Shown here: in pieces, positions 51,484 to 59,335 of the stretch
How the letters are laid out: the number at the start of each line of letters is the position of its first letter
Position numbering within the stretch: position 1 is the stretch's first letter
Source: Belnapia sp. F-4-1
Lineage (GTDB): Bacteria > Pseudomonadota > Alphaproteobacteria > Acetobacterales > Acetobacteraceae
Reading direction: 5' to 3'
Length of the DNA: 64,000 nt
Assembly (NCBI RefSeq): GCF_000802185.1
Contig: NZ_KN676113.1
Coordinates: 5,092,028-5,156,027 of the forward strand
Translations under genes and position numbers: made by a program
Notes under the pieces: generated by a model
What the model was told of the DNA's origin: nothing
The model's input: the letters and a program-made list of their open reading frames with translations, nothing else
Databases searched by the model: none

Positions 51484-53073
51484 ATGCTGAGACGCACCCT
51501 GCTCACAGGGGCCGCCGCCACCGCTGCCGCCGGGCTGGCCGGCCCCGCGCTGGCGCAGCCCAGCGCCGCCCGCGTGCTGCGCTTCGTGCCGCAATCCGAC
51601 CTGACCGTGCTCGACCCGGTCTTCACCACCGCCTACATCACCCGCCACCATTCGATGATGGTCTACGACCAGCTCTACGGCCTCGACAGCAAGCTGCGGC
51701 CGCAGCCGCAGATGGTCGAGGGCCATGTGGCGGAGCAGGGCGGGCTGCTTTGGCGCTTCACCCTGCGCGAGGGCCTGCGCTTCCATGATGGCGAGCCGGT
51801 GCGCGGGCGGGACTGCATCGCCTCCATTAAGCGCTGGGCGCAGCGGGATGCGCTCGGCCAGGCGCTGATGGCCCGCGTCGCGGAGATGGCGGCGCCGGAG
51901 GACCGGGTCTTCACCATCCGCCTCAACAAGCCCTTCGGCCCGATGCTGGAGACGCTGGCGAAGGTCGGCCCCTCCGCCCTCTTCGTCATGCCGGAGCGCA
52001 TCGCCAGCGTCGATGCCAACACCCAGATACGCGAGGTGATCGGCTCCGGCCCCTTCCGCTTCAAGGCGGATGAGCGCGTCGTCGGCGCCCGCGTCGTCTA
52101 CGAGCGCAACCCGGACTACAAGCCGCGCGAGGGCGGCACGGCGGACTGGGCCGCGGGGCCGAAGCAGGTCTTCTTCGACCGCGTCGAATGGGCGGTGATG
52201 CCGGACCCGGCGACGGCGGCCGCCGCCCTGCAGAACGGCGAGGTGGACTGGTGGGAGAACCCACCGAACGACCTGCTGCCGGTGCTCCGCCGCGTGCGGG
52301 ACGTGATGATGAAGACTGGCAATCCGCTCGGCACCTTCGGCACCGGCATCTTCAACACGCTGCACCCGCCCTTCGACAAGCCGGCGGTGCGCCGCGCCGT
52401 GCTCCGCGCCTTGTCCCAGGCCGACTACATGACGGCGACGGCGGGGGCCGACCCCTCGCTGTGGAAGGCGGGCGTCGGCGTCTTCACCCCCGGCACGCCG
52501 CTGGCGAACGAGGCGGGGCTGGAGGCGGTCACCGGGCCGCGCGACATCGAGCGCTCCCGCCGGGAGCTGCGCGAGGCCGGCTACAACGGCGAGACGGTGG
52601 TGCTGATGAGCCCCACCGACCAGCCGGCGCTGACCGCGCTCGGCGAGGTCGGGCAGGACCTGCTGAAGCGCCTCGGCATGAAGGTGGATTTCCGCGTCTC
52701 GGACTGGGGTACGCTGGTGCAGCGCCGCTCCAGCAAGGAGCCGCCGGAGCGGGGCGGGTGGAGCATGTTCCACACCACCTGGAACGGGATCGATGGCATC
52801 AGTCCCGGCGTCATGACCTATCTGCGGGCCAACGGGCAGAATGCCTGGTTCGGCTGGCCGGACGTGCCGAAGCTGGAGACGCTGCGCCTTTCCTGGTTCG
52901 ACGCGCCCGACCTCGCCGCGCAGCAGAAGGTCGCCGCCGAGATCCAGCAGGTGGTGCTCGACGAGGTGCCCTACCTGCCGCTCGGCCAGTATTTCGCCTC
53001 GACTGCCTGGCGGAAGACGATCACCGAGCCGATCTCGGAAGTCGTCTCCTTCTGGGGCGTGAAGCGGGTCTGA
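51484..53073 (+). CDS. ABC transporter substrate-binding protein, peptide type (SBP family 5)
   Basis: 529 aa. Signal peptide LRRTLLTGAAATAAAGLAGPALA (Tat-like RR), mature from about residue 25. Family 5 features are VLRFVPQSDLTVLDPVFTTA, LWRFTLREGLRFHDGEPV, SGPFRFKADERVVGARVVYE and the C-terminal EIQQVVLDEVPYLPLGQYFA. Ligand likely a peptide or related compound. As with the SBP at 18031, no permease or ATPase adjoins it. ATG 51484 starts at the signal peptide. Its stop abuts the convergent PepSY stop with no gap: the junction is TGATCA. Confidence 0.9.
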   Translation: MLRRTLLTGAAATAAAGLAGPALAQPSAARVLRFVPQSDLTVLDPVFTTAYITRHHSMMVYDQLYGLDSKLRPQPQMVEGHVAEQGGLLWRFTLREGLRFHDGEPVRGRDCIASIKRWAQRDALGQALMARVAEMAAPEDRVFTIRLNKPFGPMLETLAKVGPSALFVMPERIASVDANTQIREVIGSGPFRFKADERVVGARVVYERNPDYKPREGGTADWAAGPKQVFFDRVEWAVMPDPATAAAALQNGEVDWWENPPNDLLPVLRRVRDVMMKTGNPLGTFGTGIFNTLHPPFDKPAVRRAVLRALSQADYMTATAGADPSLWKAGVGVFTPGTPLANEAGLEAVTGPRDIERSRRELREAGYNGETVVLMSPTDQPALTALGEVGQDLLKRLGMKVDFRVSDWGTLVQRRSSKEPPERGGWSMFHTTWNGIDGISPGVMTYLRANGQNAWFGWPDVPKLETLRLSWFDAPDLAAQQKVAAEIQQVVLDEVPYLPLGQYFASTAWRKTITEPISEVVSFWGVKRV

Positions 53074-54327
53074 TCACTCGGCCGGCAGCGGCGCCGCCCC
53101 GGCCAGGGCGCGGCGCTGCTCCATGGCGCGGCGGGCAGCCCGCTTCCGCCACCAGATGACCACCCCCGTCACGCTCAGCACCGCCACGACCAGCCCCATC
53201 GCCGAGATGAGGATGCGCCCCGGCACGCCGAGAATGCGGCCGGAATGCACCGGGAACTGTGCCTGGACGAAGATGTCCGCGGCCGTGCCATGCCAGGGCC
53301 GGAGCTCGCCGAGGACCCGCCCGTCCTGCCCATCGAGGTGGATCGCCGCCGGCCCGACGCCGGCCGCGCCATGGTCGTCGCCCGGCTGGAAGAAGCGCAC
53401 CGTGTAGACGCCGTATTGCAGGGCGTAGGAGACGGACCCCGGCGGCTCCGCCCAGCCGCGCCGCTCCGCCTCCGCCGCGCCGATCGCCACGGCCTGCTCC
53501 CGGGTCAGGCGGGGCGCGACCGGCGCATGCAGCGCGGTCGGGCTGCGCTCGGAGAAGGGCGTCGGCGACAGGGTCGAGACCTGCGACATCACCGGCAGGA
53601 AGACCTCGCGGTAGAGGTTCAGCGAGAAGGCGGTGAAGGCCAGCACCAGCAGCAGCGCCCAGGTCCAGAGGCTGAAGGCGCGATGGATGTCGAAGGTGGT
53701 GCGGTAGGCGCTGCCGCCGGTCTTCACCTTCCAGGCCGGCGCCCAGCGGGCGAGGAAGCCGCGCCCGCCCGTCGCGCGCCGTCCCGGCAGGGTCAGCAGG
53801 AGGCCGACGAAGCAGTCGAGCGTCCAGGCGATGGCGATGCCGCCCATCAGCCAGATGCCCCAGCGGTCGATCCCCCAGATCTCCGGGATGTGGAGACTGT
53901 AGTGCAGCTTGTAGAGGAAGGAGATCAAGGTCTCGCTGGTGATCGGCCAAGCCTGGCCCCATTGGCGCCGGCCCAGCTCCTCCCCCGTCGCCGGGTCGAG
54001 GAAGACCTGGTTGTAGCCCGGCTCGAACAGCCGCCCCGTCGTCGGGTCGAGCCGCGGCAGGACGAAAAGGGAGAGGGAATGGCCCGGCTCCGCCGCCAGC
54101 GGGACATGGATCGCCTCGATCCGCGGGTCGCGCGCCTCCATCTGCCGGGCGAGGTCGAGCGCGGGCAGGGCCGGCCCCGGCGCCCGTGCCTCGTTCAGGT
54201 GCGGGTTGAGCCATTCGTCGAGCTCATGGTCCCAGGAGATCACCGCTCCGGTCAAGCCGGCGACGAAGAGAAAGGCGGCGATGCAGAGGCCGACCCAACG
54301 GTGCAGCAGGGTGAGGATGCGGCGCAT
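53074..54327 (-). CDS. PepSY-associated transmembrane protein (iron-uptake associated)
   Basis: 417 aa PepSY_TM protein. ILTLLHRWVGLCIAAFLFVA is the typical first helix with conserved His-Arg-Trp, then TGAVISWDHELDEWLNP, LHYSLHIPEIWGIDRWGIWLM with conserved histidines, FDIHRAFSLWTWALLLVLAF, and a last helix near MGLVVAVLSVTGVVIWW. Four membrane helices and two PepSY regions. Such proteins commonly accompany siderophore receptors and may act as ferric reductases or signalling partners. ATG 54327 is chosen just before the first helix. A perfect Fur-type palindrome in a good promoter lies about 150 bp upstream; no TonB receptor is adjacent. Confidence 0.87.
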   Translation of the reverse strand: MRRILTLLHRWVGLCIAAFLFVAGLTGAVISWDHELDEWLNPHLNEARAPGPALPALDLARQMEARDPRIEAIHVPLAAEPGHSLSLFVLPRLDPTTGRLFEPGYNQVFLDPATGEELGRRQWGQAWPITSETLISFLYKLHYSLHIPEIWGIDRWGIWLMGGIAIAWTLDCFVGLLLTLPGRRATGGRGFLARWAPAWKVKTGGSAYRTTFDIHRAFSLWTWALLLVLAFTAFSLNLYREVFLPVMSQVSTLSPTPFSERSPTALHAPVAPRLTREQAVAIGAAEAERRGWAEPPGSVSYALQYGVYTVRFFQPGDDHGAAGVGPAAIHLDGQDGRVLGELRPWHGTAADIFVQAQFPVHSGRILGVPGRILISAMGLVVAVLSVTGVVIWWRKRAARRAMEQRRALAGAAPLPAE

Positions 54328-54473
54328 GGCGAAGTCCCTGGAAAGCAGTACCGACGAACGGCAGGCAGGTCCGCAGCCGGGCGAGGAAGAGCGAACCGCC
54401 GGTAGCTGGCAACGGCGACATTCTCGATGGCGGCGCGCAGCGTCGCCGGGACGGGGGAATAGCAGCCCGCCAC

Positions 54474-54488
54474 TGAGAAGCATTCTCA
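54474..54488. promoter_or_regulatory. Perfect Fur-type palindrome
   Basis: TGAGAAGCATTCTCA is an exact palindrome of TGAGAA/TTCTCA arms around GCA, close to the Fur consensus (TGAGAATnATTCTCA). It overlaps the end of the -10 hexamer and the transcription start region of the PepSY gene, the classic position for iron repression. The site at 4072-4086 shares 13 of 15 bases. Confidence 0.7.
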
Positions 54489-54516
54489 TCCTAACAGACG
54501 GATTACCTTACCGCAA
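54488..54516 (-). promoter_or_regulatory. Sigma-70-like promoter of the PepSY gene
   Basis: On the minus strand TTGCGG (54516-54511), a spacer of exactly 17 bases, then TAGGAT (54493-54488). Both hexamers match four of six consensus positions. The Fur-type palindrome begins at the last base of the -10 box. The same TTGCG-17 spacing with a Fur box is seen at 4059-4087. Confidence 0.55.
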
Positions 54517-54538
54517 TGCAGCAACGGCGCCAGGCGGG

Positions 54539-55711
54539 CTACTCGCCCTCGCCATCCTTGCGGAAGGGGGAGAGGGTTGCGAGGGCCTCGATCTCCCGCA
54601 GCATGGCCGGGCGCTCGCGCTCGAGGAAGTCGCCAACGGCGCGGCGCAGTCCGGTATGGGCGATCCAGTGGCCGCTGTAGGTCGGCGTCGGCAGGTAGCC
54701 GCGCTGGATCTTGTGCTCGCCCTGGGCGCCGGCCTCGACGCGCGGGAGACCGTGCTCGATGGCGAAATCGATCGCCCGGTAGTAGCAGAGCTCGAAATGC
54801 AGGAAGGGCGCATCCACCAGGCTGCCCCAGTTCCGGCCGTAGAGTGCCTCCCGCCCCAGCAGGTTCAGCGCGCCGGCCACCGGCTCGCCCTCCTGCTCGG
54901 CGACCATCAGCACCACGGCATCACCGAGCGCTTCGCCCATCAGCGGCCAGAAGCGCTGGGTGAGGTAGGCGCTGCGGCCCCATTTCTTGTCGGTGGTGCT
55001 GCGGTAGAAGCGGTGGAAGGCGCGCCAGTGCTTCGGCGTGATCTCATGGCCGCGCAGCGTCTTCAGCACGAAGCCGGAGGCCGCGGCATCGCGCCGCTCG
55101 CGCCGGATCGCCTTCCGCTTGCGCGACGAAAGGGCGCCGAGGAAATCCTCGAAGCTGGCATAGCCCTTGTTGTGCCAGTGGAACTGCGTCCCCAACCGTT
55201 GCAGCCAGCCGGCTTCGCCCAGCGCCTCCCACTCGGCGCCCTCGCAGAAGGTGACATGGGCGGAAGAGAGGCCGAGATCCTCGCAGGCCTGGGAGAGGCC
55301 CTGCGCCATGGCGGCGGGGCCGATCCCGGCCTCCGGATGGATCAGCAGGCGCGGGCCGGGGACGGGGCTGAAGGGGGCGCAGACCTGCAGCTTCGGGTAG
55401 TACTGCCCCCCTGCCCGCTCGAAGGCATCGGCCCAGCCATAGTCGAAGACGTACTCGCCCTGGCTGTGGCTCTTGGCGTAGCAGGGGGCGCAGGCCAGGA
55501 GCCGCCCCTCGGGGTCGCGCAGCGCGGCATGCTGCGGCAGCCAGCCGGTACGCGCGGTGGCGCTGCCGCTCTCTTCCAGCGCGGCGAGGAAGGCGTGGCT
55601 GACGAAGGGGTTGCCCCCGCCGGCGCAAGCATCCCACTCCGCGGCCGGCACTTCGGCGATGGCGCGGTGGAGGCTGAGGGTCAGGTTGGTGGGGGCCATT
55701 GCCCGGAGCAT
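54539..55711 (-). CDS. GNAT-family (FemAB-like, PF04339-type) N-acyltransferase
   Basis: 390 aa. The order AEWDACAGGGNPFVSHAFLA, GWLPQHAALRDPEGRLLACA, KSHSQGEYVFDYGWADAFER and the C-terminal VEAGAQGEHKIQRGYLPTPT with SGHWIAH is characteristic of 'peptidogalycan biosynthesis/recognition' proteins, double-GNAT folds related to FemAB. The reaction is unknown; aminoacyl transfer to envelope components has been suggested for relatives. Start ATG 55711, or ATG 55699; neither has a strong ribosome site. It is last in a same-strand group of four genes. Confidence 0.85.
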   Translation of the reverse strand: MLRAMAPTNLTLSLHRAIAEVPAAEWDACAGGGNPFVSHAFLAALEESGSATARTGWLPQHAALRDPEGRLLACAPCYAKSHSQGEYVFDYGWADAFERAGGQYYPKLQVCAPFSPVPGPRLLIHPEAGIGPAAMAQGLSQACEDLGLSSAHVTFCEGAEWEALGEAGWLQRLGTQFHWHNKGYASFEDFLGALSSRKRKAIRRERRDAAASGFVLKTLRGHEITPKHWRAFHRFYRSTTDKKWGRSAYLTQRFWPLMGEALGDAVVLMVAEQEGEPVAGALNLLGREALYGRNWGSLVDAPFLHFELCYYRAIDFAIEHGLPRVEAGAQGEHKIQRGYLPTPTYSGHWIAHTGLRRAVGDFLERERPAMLREIEALATLSPFRKDGEGE

Positions 55712-55748
55712 GTGCTGCGGCGCAGCGCGAGGGCAAGGCCCCCTCCCG

Positions 55749-56681
55749 CTACTTGCCCCAGCGCAATGCCATCGCGTCGCAGCGCCGGGAGAGCTCGATC
55801 AGACCGGCCCGCGTCGCCGGATGCAGCGGGGCGAGCGGCGCGCGCGGCGCATCGCAGGTGATGATGCCGCCCTCCTTCATCAGCGCCTTGGCCGCCAGCA
55901 GCCCGCACTGCCGGTTCTCGTAGTTGATGAGCGGCAGCCAGCGCTGGTAGGCCGCCGCTGCCTCGTCCCGCCGGCCGGCGAACCAGGCATCAGTGACCTG
56001 GCGGATGCCGTCCGGGTAGCCGCCGCCGGTCATGGAGCCGGTCGCGCCGGCCTCCAGGTCGGCCATGAGGGTGATGGCCTCCTCGCCGTCCCAAGGCCCT
56101 TCGATCGCCTCGCCGCCGAGGGCGATGATCTCGCGCAGCTTGTTCGCCGCGAAGGGCACCTCGATCTTGAAATAGGCGACATGCTCGATCTCCCGCGCCA
56201 TGCGGGCGAGGAAAGGCGCGGAGAGCGGCGTTCCGGCGACCGGCGCGTCCTGGATCATGATCGGGATGTCGATCGCATCCGAGACGGTCTGGTAGAAGGC
56301 GTGGATCGCGGCCTCGGGGAAGCGGATGGTCGCGCCGTGATAGGGCGGCATGACCATCACCATCGCCGCCCCCGCCTCCTGCGCGCGGCGCGAGCGCTCG
56401 GCGCAGACGCGTGGCGAGGTATGCGTCGTCGTCACGATCACCGGCACGCGGCCGGCGACATGCTCGATCATCAGCGGCGTCAGCCGCTCCCGCTCCTCGT
56501 CGGCGAGGAGGAACTGCTCGGAGAAGTTGGCGAGGATGGCGAGGCCTTCGGAGCCGGCCTCGATCATGAAGTCGAGGCAGCGCTTCTGGCCCTCGATGTC
56601 GAGGGCGCCGCGCTCGTCGAAGATGGTCGGCACGACGGGGAAGACGCCCCGGTAGCGGGGCGTCGGCGTGGTCTGGCTCAT
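55749..56681 (-). CDS. Dihydrodipicolinate synthase-family aldolase (not DapA itself)
   Basis: 310 aa TIM-barrel of the DapA/NAL family. GVFPVVPTIFDERGALD, GAAMVMVMPPYHGAT and a Schiff-base lysine in HVAYFKIEVP are present. Key DapA residues are altered: the GTTGE motif reads ILANFSEQ and the tyrosine of YNVPxRT is replaced (IQDAPVAGTPL). So it is not the lysine-biosynthesis enzyme; it more likely cleaves or condenses another pyruvate- or keto-acid substrate. ATG 56681; the gene lies 68 bp after RidA, and a RidA neighbour would suit an enzyme making reactive imine intermediates. Confidence 0.85.
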   Translation of the reverse strand: MSQTTPTPRYRGVFPVVPTIFDERGALDIEGQKRCLDFMIEAGSEGLAILANFSEQFLLADEERERLTPLMIEHVAGRVPVIVTTTHTSPRVCAERSRRAQEAGAAMVMVMPPYHGATIRFPEAAIHAFYQTVSDAIDIPIMIQDAPVAGTPLSAPFLARMAREIEHVAYFKIEVPFAANKLREIIALGGEAIEGPWDGEEAITLMADLEAGATGSMTGGGYPDGIRQVTDAWFAGRRDEAAAAYQRWLPLINYENRQCGLLAAKALMKEGGIITCDAPRAPLAPLHPATRAGLIELSRRCDAMALRWGK

Positions 56682-56749
56682 GCGCGTCTCCTGCCTTTGA
56701 CGGGAAAGAGGCGACGCATGGCCCGGCGCGTCAAGCCACTCGCGTCAGG

Positions 56750-57214
56750 TCAGGCGATCTCGAACATCCCCTCGACCTCGACGGCGGCATCGCCCGGCAG
56801 CGAGGGCACGCCGATGGTCGTGCGCGCATGCCGCCCGGCATCGCCGAAGACCTCGACGGCGAGGTCCGAGGCGCCGTTCATCACCACCGCATGCTGGGTG
56901 AAGTCCGGGCCGGCGGCGATGAAGCCGCCGAGGCGGACGACGCGCGCGACGCGGTCGAGATCGCCCACGGCGGCCCTCACCTGCGCCATCAGGTTGACGA
57001 AGCAGAGCCGGGCGGCGGCAACGGCGTCCTCCATCGAGACCCCGGCGCCGACCTTGCCGGTCACGGCGATCTTGCCGTCCTGCAGCGGGATCTGGCCGGA
57101 AACGATGACGAGGTTGCCGCTGATGTTGAAGGGCACGTAGTTGGCGATCGGCGCCGCCGGGGTCGGCAGGGCGATGCCGAGTTCGGCGAGGCGGGCCTCG
57201 ATGCGTCCGGCCAT
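56750..57214 (-). CDS. RidA family protein (YjgF/YER057c/UK114)
   Basis: 154 aa. IANYVPFNISGNLVIVSGQIPL is the N-terminal strand region, GKVGAGVSMEDAVAAARLCF and NLMAQVRAAVGDLDRVARVV match the family's long subtype, and GVPSLPGDAAVEVEGMFEIA is the C-terminal end. The canonical arginine of enamine-deaminating RidA (in the R-SAVG type motif) is represented by HARTTIGVPSLP. Members hydrolyse 2-aminoacrylate-type enamines or act in catabolic pathways. It starts 10 bp after the RNR-like gene stop, so they form one transcript. Confidence 0.88.
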   Translation of the reverse strand: MAGRIEARLAELGIALPTPAAPIANYVPFNISGNLVIVSGQIPLQDGKIAVTGKVGAGVSMEDAVAAARLCFVNLMAQVRAAVGDLDRVARVVRLGGFIAAGPDFTQHAVVMNGASDLAVEVFGDAGRHARTTIGVPSLPGDAAVEVEGMFEIA

Positions 57215-57224
57215 GATGCTATCC

Positions 57225-58781
57225 TTATCCTACGAGCCTGAGGGTGCGCCGCCGCCCGCGCGGGCTGGCGGCGGCGGCCTCGCGCCCAGGCGCCGGCTGC
57301 GGCGGCAGGTCGAGCGGCAGCAGCGGCGCCTGCTGCGCGGCGGTGCCGGGCGAGTCCGGCAGGCAGTCCTCCTCGGAGGGCTGCGGCAGGTCGCGCCGGC
57401 CGAGATAGTCGAGGGCGAGGCGGCGGAAGGCCCAGTCGAGCACCGAGGTGGCGCGCGGGATGGCCGGATCGCCCTCCACCAGCCCGGCCGGGCCGAAGCG
57501 GGTATAGGCGAAGGCCTCCACATAGTCGGCCAGCGGCACGCCGGCCTGGAGGCCGAGCGAGACGGACTGGGCGAAGCCGTCCATCAGGCTGCGATAGGCC
57601 GCCCCTTCCTTGGACAGGGTGAAGGCGATCTCCAGCAGGCGGCCGGCGGCATCCTCCGCCGTCCGTAGCGCCACCTTGTGGCCGCCGACGGTGACGTGGA
57701 GCGTCGTCCCGGCATGGCGGCGGAGCATGGGCTGCGGCTTCGGCACCGGCTGGGCCGGGGCGGGCAGCGCGACGGGGGCCGGCGGGGCGGCGTGCAGGAA
57801 CTGGGCGACGGCCTCCCGCATTGCGGCCCGGGCGCGGTCCGGGACCGAGGCGAGCAGAGTGCCGGCGCGGGCGGGATGGTCGCGGGTGACGATGAGGGCG
57901 GCGCGCGTCGGCACCTCGGCCACCTCGCCGGCTTCGGTCAGCACGGCGCGGGTGGAGCCGGCGGCGGGCGCTATGCCGCCCGTCTCGGCACCGAGCAGTG
58001 CCTCGACCGCGTCGGGCAGGGCGAGCGCCAGCAGGCCCTGGTGCCGGAGCCCCGGCGAGGCCGCGGCGGCATCGAGCGCGGCGCGGGCGGCGGCGGCGAG
58101 GCCAGGCACCGGCGTCTCGGCGGGCGGTGCCGGCCAAAGCAGGGCGACCGGCTCCCGCGCCCCGAGCGTCGCGGCGATACGGCCCGACTCGGCCTCGGCC
58201 GCGCCGCGGGTCAGCGCCGCAATGGCGGTGGCGGTGGCGCGTGCCTCGGGGCTGTCATAGGCGAGGCCGAGCGCGGCCAGCAGCCCGGCAAGATCGGCGA
58301 AGCCGAGTCGCAGGCGGCTGGCCTTCGCCCCGCCGAGCGCGTCGAGGGACCGGATGGCGAGGGCGCAGGCCTCGGCATAGCCCTCGAGGTCGAAACCGCC
58401 CCCGGGCTCAAGAAAGGCCGGCAGGTTGAGCACGAAGCGGGGTTCGGCCTTGCTCCCCTCGCCGCGCCAGACCTCGGCGCCCGGCGCGCCGCGCCGGGTC
58501 AGCAGCAGGCCGCGCAACCCTTCGGCGAGACGGGCGGCGCCGGCGGCATCGACGATGCCGGACTTCTGGCCGGCGCGGGTGACGCGGGCGATCCAGCCTT
58601 CGGCAAGGCGCGGCAGGGTGACCGGCCCCTGCCCCGGGGCAAGGGCGGCGAGCGCCGCGGCGGCCCCCGCATCCCAGCCGAGCGGCAGGGCGACGGCGCG
58701 CGGCGGCGCATCAGGGTCGGCCGCGGCGCGGGTCCGGCGCAGGGCGACCTCTTCCCACAGGGTTCCGGTGATCAGTGCCAT
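57225..58781 (-). CDS. Degenerate class II ribonucleotide reductase-like protein with C-terminal TSCPD domain
   Basis: 518 aa. The C-terminal part (~355-470) matches the tail of B12-dependent RNR (NrdJ): GTTLHVTVGGHKVALRT, FTLSKEGAAYRSLMDGFAQS, VSLGLQAGVPLADYVEAFAY, TRFGPAGLVEGDPAIPRATS, VLDWAFRRLALDYLGRRDLP. The N-terminal part keeps faint RNR echoes: RFVLNLPAFLEPGGGFDLEG and RLRLGFADLAGLLAALGLAY with the YDSPEA that follows in real enzymes. The catalytic NxCxE-type loop, the redox cysteines and the adenosylcobalamin-type active site are missing. So it is probably a non-catalytic relative, perhaps a regulator or partner of the true NrdJ. The coding frame is clean; start ATG 58781. Confidence 0.75.
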   Translation of the reverse strand: MALITGTLWEEVALRRTRAAADPDAPPRAVALPLGWDAGAAAALAALAPGQGPVTLPRLAEGWIARVTRAGQKSGIVDAAGAARLAEGLRGLLLTRRGAPGAEVWRGEGSKAEPRFVLNLPAFLEPGGGFDLEGYAEACALAIRSLDALGGAKASRLRLGFADLAGLLAALGLAYDSPEARATATAIAALTRGAAEAESGRIAATLGAREPVALLWPAPPAETPVPGLAAAARAALDAAAASPGLRHQGLLALALPDAVEALLGAETGGIAPAAGSTRAVLTEAGEVAEVPTRAALIVTRDHPARAGTLLASVPDRARAAMREAVAQFLHAAPPAPVALPAPAQPVPKPQPMLRRHAGTTLHVTVGGHKVALRTAEDAAGRLLEIAFTLSKEGAAYRSLMDGFAQSVSLGLQAGVPLADYVEAFAYTRFGPAGLVEGDPAIPRATSVLDWAFRRLALDYLGRRDLPQPSEEDCLPDSPGTAAQQAPLLPLDLPPQPAPGREAAAASPRGRRRTLRLVG

Positions 58782-58975
58782 GACGTGATGCTACGGCGCC
58801 TCGGGCCGGGCGGGAAGCCGTATCTGGTGCTGAGGCCACTCCAAGGACGCAACATCCTGTGGATAGCTGCGTCGGCCCGCCCGCCTTTGCGCCGCAGCAG
58901 GGCTTATGCGATTGTCCGCCCGCGATCCCGCCCCCATGTGCTGGGCCGCCATCCCCCAGGAGCTTTCCCGGCCCC

Positions 58976-59332
58976 ATGCCTGTCCTGCTGCGCCTCCAAT
59001 CCGCTCTCTTCGGCCGCAAGGTCGGGACCGACCGCTTCGGCAATGTGTATTTCGAGAGCCGTTCGAAGCAGCCCATCTACAACCGCACCCGGCGCTGGGC
59101 GATCTTCGCCAAGGGCGGCGACCCGACCGTGGTGCCGCCGGAATGGCATGCCTGGCTGCATCATACGACGGATGCGCCGATGCCCGAGGTGAAGCGCTAT
59201 CCCTGGCAGAAGGAGCACCTGCCGAACCTCACCGGCACGGCGCATTCCTATCGTCCGTCCGGGCACGACTATGTCGGTGGCGCCCGCCCCACGACCACTG
59301 GCGACTACGAAGCCTGGACGCCGGGTTCGTAA
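58976..59332 (+). CDS. NADH:ubiquinone oxidoreductase subunit NDUFA12-like
   Basis: 118 aa, the bacterial counterpart of mitochondrial complex I subunit NDUFA12 (B17.2), found in alphaproteobacteria. VGTDRFGNVYFESRSKQPIY, RRWAIFAKGGDPTVVPPEWH and AWLHHTTDAPMPE are the conserved core; the C-terminal PSGHDYVGGARPTTTGDYEAW is also family-typical in length. It probably stabilises complex I. ATG 58976 gives the usual N-terminus. It is encoded apart from the nuo operon, in the standard alphaproteobacterial neighbourhood with MlaD and DUF2155, and precedes mlaD by 3 bp. Confidence 0.93.
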   Translation: MPVLLRLQSALFGRKVGTDRFGNVYFESRSKQPIYNRTRRWAIFAKGGDPTVVPPEWHAWLHHTTDAPMPEVKRYPWQKEHLPNLTGTAHSYRPSGHDYVGGARPTTTGDYEAWTPGS

Positions 59333-59335
59333 GGC

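Larger units (their letters stand above)
54328..54538. other. Leader and promoter region of the PepSY gene
   Basis: 211 bp between the PepSY start and the GNAT stop. It contains the promoter and Fur box described separately, then an untranslated leader of roughly 145 bp. An in-frame ATG (54489) within the Fur box would lengthen the protein by 54 residues with no membrane or signal character, so it is not used. A leader this long could hold further regulation, but I saw no clear structure. Confidence 0.45.

Noticed and set aside
55749-56681. Calling this gene dapA
   Set aside because: The GTTGE motif and catalytic tyrosine of dihydrodipicolinate synthase are replaced.
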